Assembly: GCA_963776195.1 (NCBI GenBank)
Contig: CAVZMO010000053.1
Coordinates: 1-64,000, forward strand
Reading direction: 5' to 3'
Source of the DNA: CAVZMO01 sp963776195
GTDB taxonomy: Bacteria > Nitrospirota > Thermodesulfovibrionia > Thermodesulfovibrionales > SM23-35
DNA length: 64,000 nt
In this document: positions 60,684 through 64,000 of the stretch, piece after piece
Numbering within the stretch: position 1 is the first letter of the stretch
Layout of the letters: each line of letters starts with the position of its first letter
The notes under the pieces: model-generated
Database searches by the model: none
What the model saw: the letters and a program-made list of their open reading frames with translations, nothing else
What the model was told of the DNA's origin: nothing
Translations under genes and position numbers: made by a program

Positions 60684-60867
60684 GGCAGTTGCATTGACGC
60701 GTAAGAATAAATTAAGTAAAGATAAGGCATAGTAATAATTTTCATAAGAACCACACATATTTCGCAGCTTGTGAAAAGGCAGTTGCTTCTGTGAGGACTG
60801 TTGACGATAGAATTCAAAACATAAGCGTGTAATTTTTGCATTTATATACTTTAAGTCACACAATTTT

Positions 60868-60944
60868 TGGTGGCGGTGCAGGGAATCGAACCCCGGACAC
60901 TGCGGATATGAGCCGCATGCTCTAACCGACTGAGCTACACCGCC
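60868..60944 (-). tRNA. tRNA-Met (anticodon CAT), CCA encoded
   Basis: A 77-base tRNA read on the minus strand: 7-bp acceptor stem GGCGGTG/CACCGCC, D-arm AGCTCAGTCGGTTAGAGC, anticodon arm TGCGG-CTCATAT-CCGCA with anticodon CAT, and T-arm CCGGGGTTCGATTCCC... with CCA present in the DNA. Whether it is elongator Met or the tRNA-Ile that is modified to read ATA cannot be decided here. Its 3' end faces the accessory region, as expected if it has served as an integration site. Confidence 0.93.
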
Positions 60945-61035
60945 GCTAAAACAATAAATAGTATGCAGTAAATAGTGGTCCGCAAGCAGAAAGATAATTT
61001 CAAAACAGACACAAATTATAACAGAAGAAATCTAT

Positions 61036-62157
61036 TTAATGGAAGAGTTCGAATCTTCGTGTTCTTATATTGATAAGAATCCCCACAGCTATCAGGTTAG
61101 ACAAAAGTGCCGTGCCGCCATAGCTCATGAAGGGCAAAGGTACTCCGACGACGGGCATCAGGCCTAAAGTCATTCCCACATTAATAAAAAAATAGATCAG
61201 GAACATAAACGTTATTCCGAGGGCCAGAATCCTCCCGAAGTCGTCCTTGGCCTTTCTCACTGTGTCGAGTCCGCGCAATATCAGAACAAGATAAAGAAAA
61301 AGGAGGACCAAACTGCCGAAAAATCCCCACTCCTCCGCAAAAACGGCAAATATAAAGTCGGTGTGTTTTTCCGGCAAGAACCTGAAGGGCCCCTGTGTGC
61401 CTCGCATGTATCCTTTTCCGAAGAAGTTTCCCGATCCGACGGTAATCTTCGACTGGGTCAGGTGGTAGCCTATTCCTGAAGGGTCTATATCGGGTTCGAT
61501 AAAGGCCACAAGTCTGCTCTTCTGGTAATCTTTGAGCCCTTCCCAGAATATGTTGCCGAGGAACGGCAGGGATATCAAACCGATGAGAACAAAGAGTATG
61601 GCGACTTTTTTGTAAAGCCCCCTTGCGATAGCCAGCGAAATAAAGATCAACAGGACTATCAGTGCTGTTCCGAGATCCGGCTGTTTAAGGAGAAGGAGAA
61701 AGGGAAGAAACGTTATGAAAAAGAAAACACGGAGAAGGGAGACCGCGTCCAGGGGCGTTTTCATTATGCTCAGGTACTGCGAGAGCATTATGATAAATAT
61801 TAGTTTGAAAAATTCCGACGGCTGGAAAGAGAGGGGGCCGAGACTCAGCCATCTCTGGGCGCCCATACCTGTCCTGCCCAGGATAAACACTGCTATCAAA
61901 AGGATAATCCCTATGATATAAAGAGGGAGCGAAAATCTGCTTATCCATATATAGTCGATACCGTTTATCAATAATAAAACGAAGAGCCCTAATATGAGCC
62001 AAGTCATCTGTTTTATAAAGAAAGCCGAATGTTCTTCTGCTCCGAGAGGGCGCGTAGCGCTGTATATTGTCATTATTCCGATAAGCGATATCAGCATGGC
62101 AACGGAAAGTGTTACCCAATCGAAGTTTTTGATCAATCTGCGGTCTATCTTTATCAT
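61036..62157 (-). CDS. rodA: rod-shape determining lipid II polymerase RodA
   Basis: A 373-residue SEDS glycosyltransferase with ten membrane helices that polymerises lipid II with PBP2. Motifs: RTGMGAQRWLSLGPLSFQPSE, KQPDLGTALI, VGSGNFFGKGYMRGTQGPFRFLPEKHTDFIFAVFAEEWGF in segments with the catalytic Asp, and the C-terminal GVPLPFMSYGGTAL. Normally it directly follows mrdA; here a cysteine synthase gene lies between. Confidence 0.92.
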   Translation of the reverse strand: MIKIDRRLIKNFDWVTLSVAMLISLIGIMTIYSATRPLGAEEHSAFFIKQMTWLILGLFVLLLINGIDYIWISRFSLPLYIIGIILLIAVFILGRTGMGAQRWLSLGPLSFQPSEFFKLIFIIMLSQYLSIMKTPLDAVSLLRVFFFITFLPFLLLLKQPDLGTALIVLLIFISLAIARGLYKKVAILFVLIGLISLPFLGNIFWEGLKDYQKSRLVAFIEPDIDPSGIGYHLTQSKITVGSGNFFGKGYMRGTQGPFRFLPEKHTDFIFAVFAEEWGFFGSLVLLFLYLVLILRGLDTVRKAKDDFGRILALGITFMFLIYFFINVGMTLGLMPVVGVPLPFMSYGGTALLSNLIAVGILINIRTRRFELFH

Positions 62158-62225
62158 TTCTTCAGATGTTCATAATGATGCAGCGGTTTATTTTATGTAA
62201 AGAAACGGAAACAATAAAGTAAGTC

Positions 62226-63131
62226 TTACGGAGGACACTTTGCGCAGACGGATGTAAAGAGAGCAGTGGAGAGATACCTGTCGCCCCGGTCGGGAAGGAT
62301 AACCACGATAACGCCTTCCCTAAGCTCGCTGGATTTCCTCAGCGCTACGTGCACTGCCGCACCACTCGACATACCGGCGAATATCCCTTCCTTGACCGCC
62401 AGCATCCTCGTGGTATCAAATGCCTCATCGTCGTTCACAAAAAGCCTCTCATCGAGACGGTCAGGGTCAAAAATCTTCGGTCTGATCGACTCTGTCATAT
62501 TCTTGAGCCCTTGTATCCTGTGGTGGAGCACAGGCTCTACTCCTATAATTTTGATGTCCTTGTTGAACTCCTTGAGCCTCCTGCTCACTCCCATGAGCGT
62601 ACCCGTGGTCCCCATACCCGCAACAAAATGGGTGACTCGGCCTTCTGTCTGTTCTATGATTTCTTTCCCCGTTGTTTCGTAATGGGCCAGGACATTCGCC
62701 TCATTGTCGAACTGATTCGGCATGAAGTATTTCCCGGGTTCCTCGGTGAGTATCTTGTGGGCTAGTCTGATTGCGCCGTCCGTCGCTTCATCAGGCGGGC
62801 TCAGTATCAGTTCCGCGCCGAAGGCCTCGAGGATTCTCCTTCTTTCTATGCTGACACAGGCAGGCATGGTAAGTTTTACCCTATATTTTTTGGCCGACGC
62901 AACCATGGCGAGTCCTATTCCCGTGTTTCCCGATGTGGCCTCAAGTATTATCTTGTCCCGGGTGAGCTTTCCTTCTCTTTCGGCAGCCTCTATCATATAG
63001 AGTGCGATTCGGTCTTTGATGGAGCCGCCGGGATTATTGCCCTCGAGCTTCGCATAGAGCTTTACACTCGGATTAGGGTTTATCTCGATGGTCGTCATCG
63101 GCGTATTTCCTATGCACTGAAGAATTCCCAT
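62226..63131 (-). CDS. cysM: cysteine synthase (CysM/CysK type)
   Basis: A 301-residue PLP enzyme of the beta-substituted alanine family, making cysteine from O-acetylserine (or a related donor) and sulfide or thiosulfate. PLP lysine in NNPGGSIKDRIALYM, phosphate and substrate loop EATSGNTGIGLA, then GMGTTGTLMGVSRRL and the C-terminal GMSSGAAVHVA. SIERRRILEAFGAELILSPP points towards the CysM side. It ends with an unusual CAKCPP. It sits between mrdA and rodA, so it may be co-transcribed with cell-wall genes. Confidence 0.88.
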   Translation of the reverse strand: MGILQCIGNTPMTTIEINPNPSVKLYAKLEGNNPGGSIKDRIALYMIEAAEREGKLTRDKIILEATSGNTGIGLAMVASAKKYRVKLTMPACVSIERRRILEAFGAELILSPPDEATDGAIRLAHKILTEEPGKYFMPNQFDNEANVLAHYETTGKEIIEQTEGRVTHFVAGMGTTGTLMGVSRRLKEFNKDIKIIGVEPVLHHRIQGLKNMTESIRPKIFDPDRLDERLFVNDDEAFDTTRMLAVKEGIFAGMSSGAAVHVALRKSSELREGVIVVILPDRGDRYLSTALFTSVCAKCPP

Positions 63132-63156
63132 GATTTATTATAGGTTATATGGACAT

Positions 63157-64000
63157 TTAATGGTCAAGTTTGTGGTCAGCGGGGTGCGCTGATTTGAAAT
63201 ATTCTTCTATCGCCCTGCGGGCTATCGGAGCGGCGGCGACCCCTCCGTGTCCGCCGTGCTCCACCAATACGGAAAGGGCAACCTCGGGTTTTTCGACAGG
63301 TGCAAATGCGACGAACCACGCATGGTCCCTGAATTTTTCAGAGGAGGACCGAATTCCCTTTTTCATTGTCACAACCTGGGCCGTACCCGTCTTCCCGCAT
63401 ATCGGTATGGACTGGGACTTCGCCGTCCATCCCGTCCCCGAGGGTTCATTTACGACTCCGAAAAGACCGCTTTTTACGACCTCAAGATTCTCAGGGCTAA
63501 TCTTCAGTCTTCCGGAAATCAACGGTTTGGCGTCCTTGACCAGCGTCGGTTTATAGAGAATCCCGCCGTTCGCCACGGCGCTTGTCATCATCGCCAACTG
63601 TATTGGTGTCACGGAAACATATCCCTGGCCTATCGAGGAATTAAAGGTCTCCCCGAGAAACCAGGGGAGCTTTTTGTTCTCGGTCTTCCACTTTGTATTC
63701 GGGATCAACCCCTGTCTCTCGCCTCCGAGTTCAATGCCGGTTTTTTTCCCTAAGCCGAGAGCCGAGGCATAATAATAAATTCTGTCTATGCCGAGACGTC
63801 TGCCGACCTCGTAAAAGAATACGTCACAGGATTCCACTATAGCCCTGTGGACGGAGACAACGCCGTGCCCGCGTTTCTGCCAGCAGCCGAAATGCCAACT
63901 GCCGTAGTGTATCCCCCCCCTGCAGTCAACCTTGGTATTCGTGTTTATCACACCGTCTTCAAGTCCCGCAATGGCAGTAACGATCTTGAATGTCGAACCG
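63157..64000 (-). CDS. mrdA: penicillin-binding protein 2, C-terminal part (cut by window end)
   Basis: The frame is open to the window edge and encodes about 280 residues of a class B PBP. The active-site SxxK motif (GSTFKIV) is at the very edge, SxN-equivalent SCD lies in IVESCDVFFYEVGRRLG, and the third motif is CGKTGTAQV. This is the transpeptidase domain of PBP2, the RodA partner; the dimerisation and N-terminal parts lie beyond position 64000. Stops 25 bases before cysM. Confidence 0.9.
   Translation of the reverse strand, partial: GSTFKIVTAIAGLEDGVINTNTKVDCRGGIHYGSWHFGCWQKRGHGVVSVHRAIVESCDVFFYEVGRRLGIDRIYYYASALGLGKKTGIELGGERQGLIPNTKWKTENKKLPWFLGETFNSSIGQGYVSVTPIQLAMMTSAVANGGILYKPTLVKDAKPLISGRLKISPENLEVVKSGLFGVVNEPSGTGWTAKSQSIPICGKTGTAQVVTMKKGIRSSSEKFRDHAWFVAFAPVEKPEVALSVLVEHGGHGGVAAAPIARRAIEEYFKSAHPADHKLDH

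Overview
The window comes from a Gram-negative, largely anaerobic bacterium. The envelope genes (outer-membrane-type lipoprotein, L,D-transpeptidases, RodA/PBP2), a complex I without its NADH module, an Nfn-type transhydrogenase pair, many PAS/GAF two-component proteins and PilZ domains fit a Nitrospirota or deltaproteobacterial-type genome. This taxonomic reading is inference with modest confidence.

Layout. 0-4.1 kb: a broken DUF4337 membrane gene, two PilZ proteins and a PAS/GAF sensor. 4.1-13.0 kb (minus strand): a tight four-gene operon resembling plant-type starch phosphorylation. It holds a glucan, water dikinase (GWD) split over two reading frames with an N-terminal CBM45-like domain, a phosphoglucan, water dikinase (PWD)-like protein fused to a TIM barrel, and a GH13 enzyme fused to a related TIM barrel. 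13.5-24.4 kb: sensor kinases, a frameshifted Cys/Met PLP enzyme next to threonine synthase, a universal stress protein, an isochorismatase-family hydrolase, a collapsed two-component operon, an M42 peptidase and a nitroreductase. 24.5-34.8 kb (minus): nuoABCDHIJKLMN with no nuoEFG; NuoD carries an inserted 2[4Fe-4S] ferredoxin domain. Divergent from it, 35.0-37.2 kb: an NfnAB-like pair. 37.3-39.7 kb: a response regulator, an HD hydrolase and tadA.

39.8-60.7 kb is accessory DNA. It starts at a tRNA-Ser-like 5' fragment and ends near an intact tRNA-Met(CAT). It holds a three-gene module (histidine kinase, response regulator, REC-TIR protein), an IS21 with a 7-bp target duplication, a catalytic-domain-only tyrosine recombinase, an IS1182, an ISNCY inserted at the end of an IS630, an envelope cassette of two L,D-transpeptidases flanking an Lpp-like lipoprotein, and several truncated genes (XRE regulator, fibronectin-like protein, DUF4258 toxin-like). 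60.9-64.0 kb returns to core genes: tRNA-Met, rodA, a cysteine synthase and the 3' part of the PBP2 gene.

How the genes may work together: reduced ferredoxin could feed the NuoEFG-less complex I through the NuoD insert, while NfnAB balances ferredoxin, NADH and NADPH. The GWD/PWD/GH13 operon would phosphorylate and remodel a storage glucan. A technical caution applies: at least six frame breaks (nuoM three, nuoN two, the PLP enzyme one) are each repaired by adding or removing one base in a short homopolymer. This points to consensus sequencing errors rather than real pseudogenes, and the GWD and DUF4337 splits may have the same cause.
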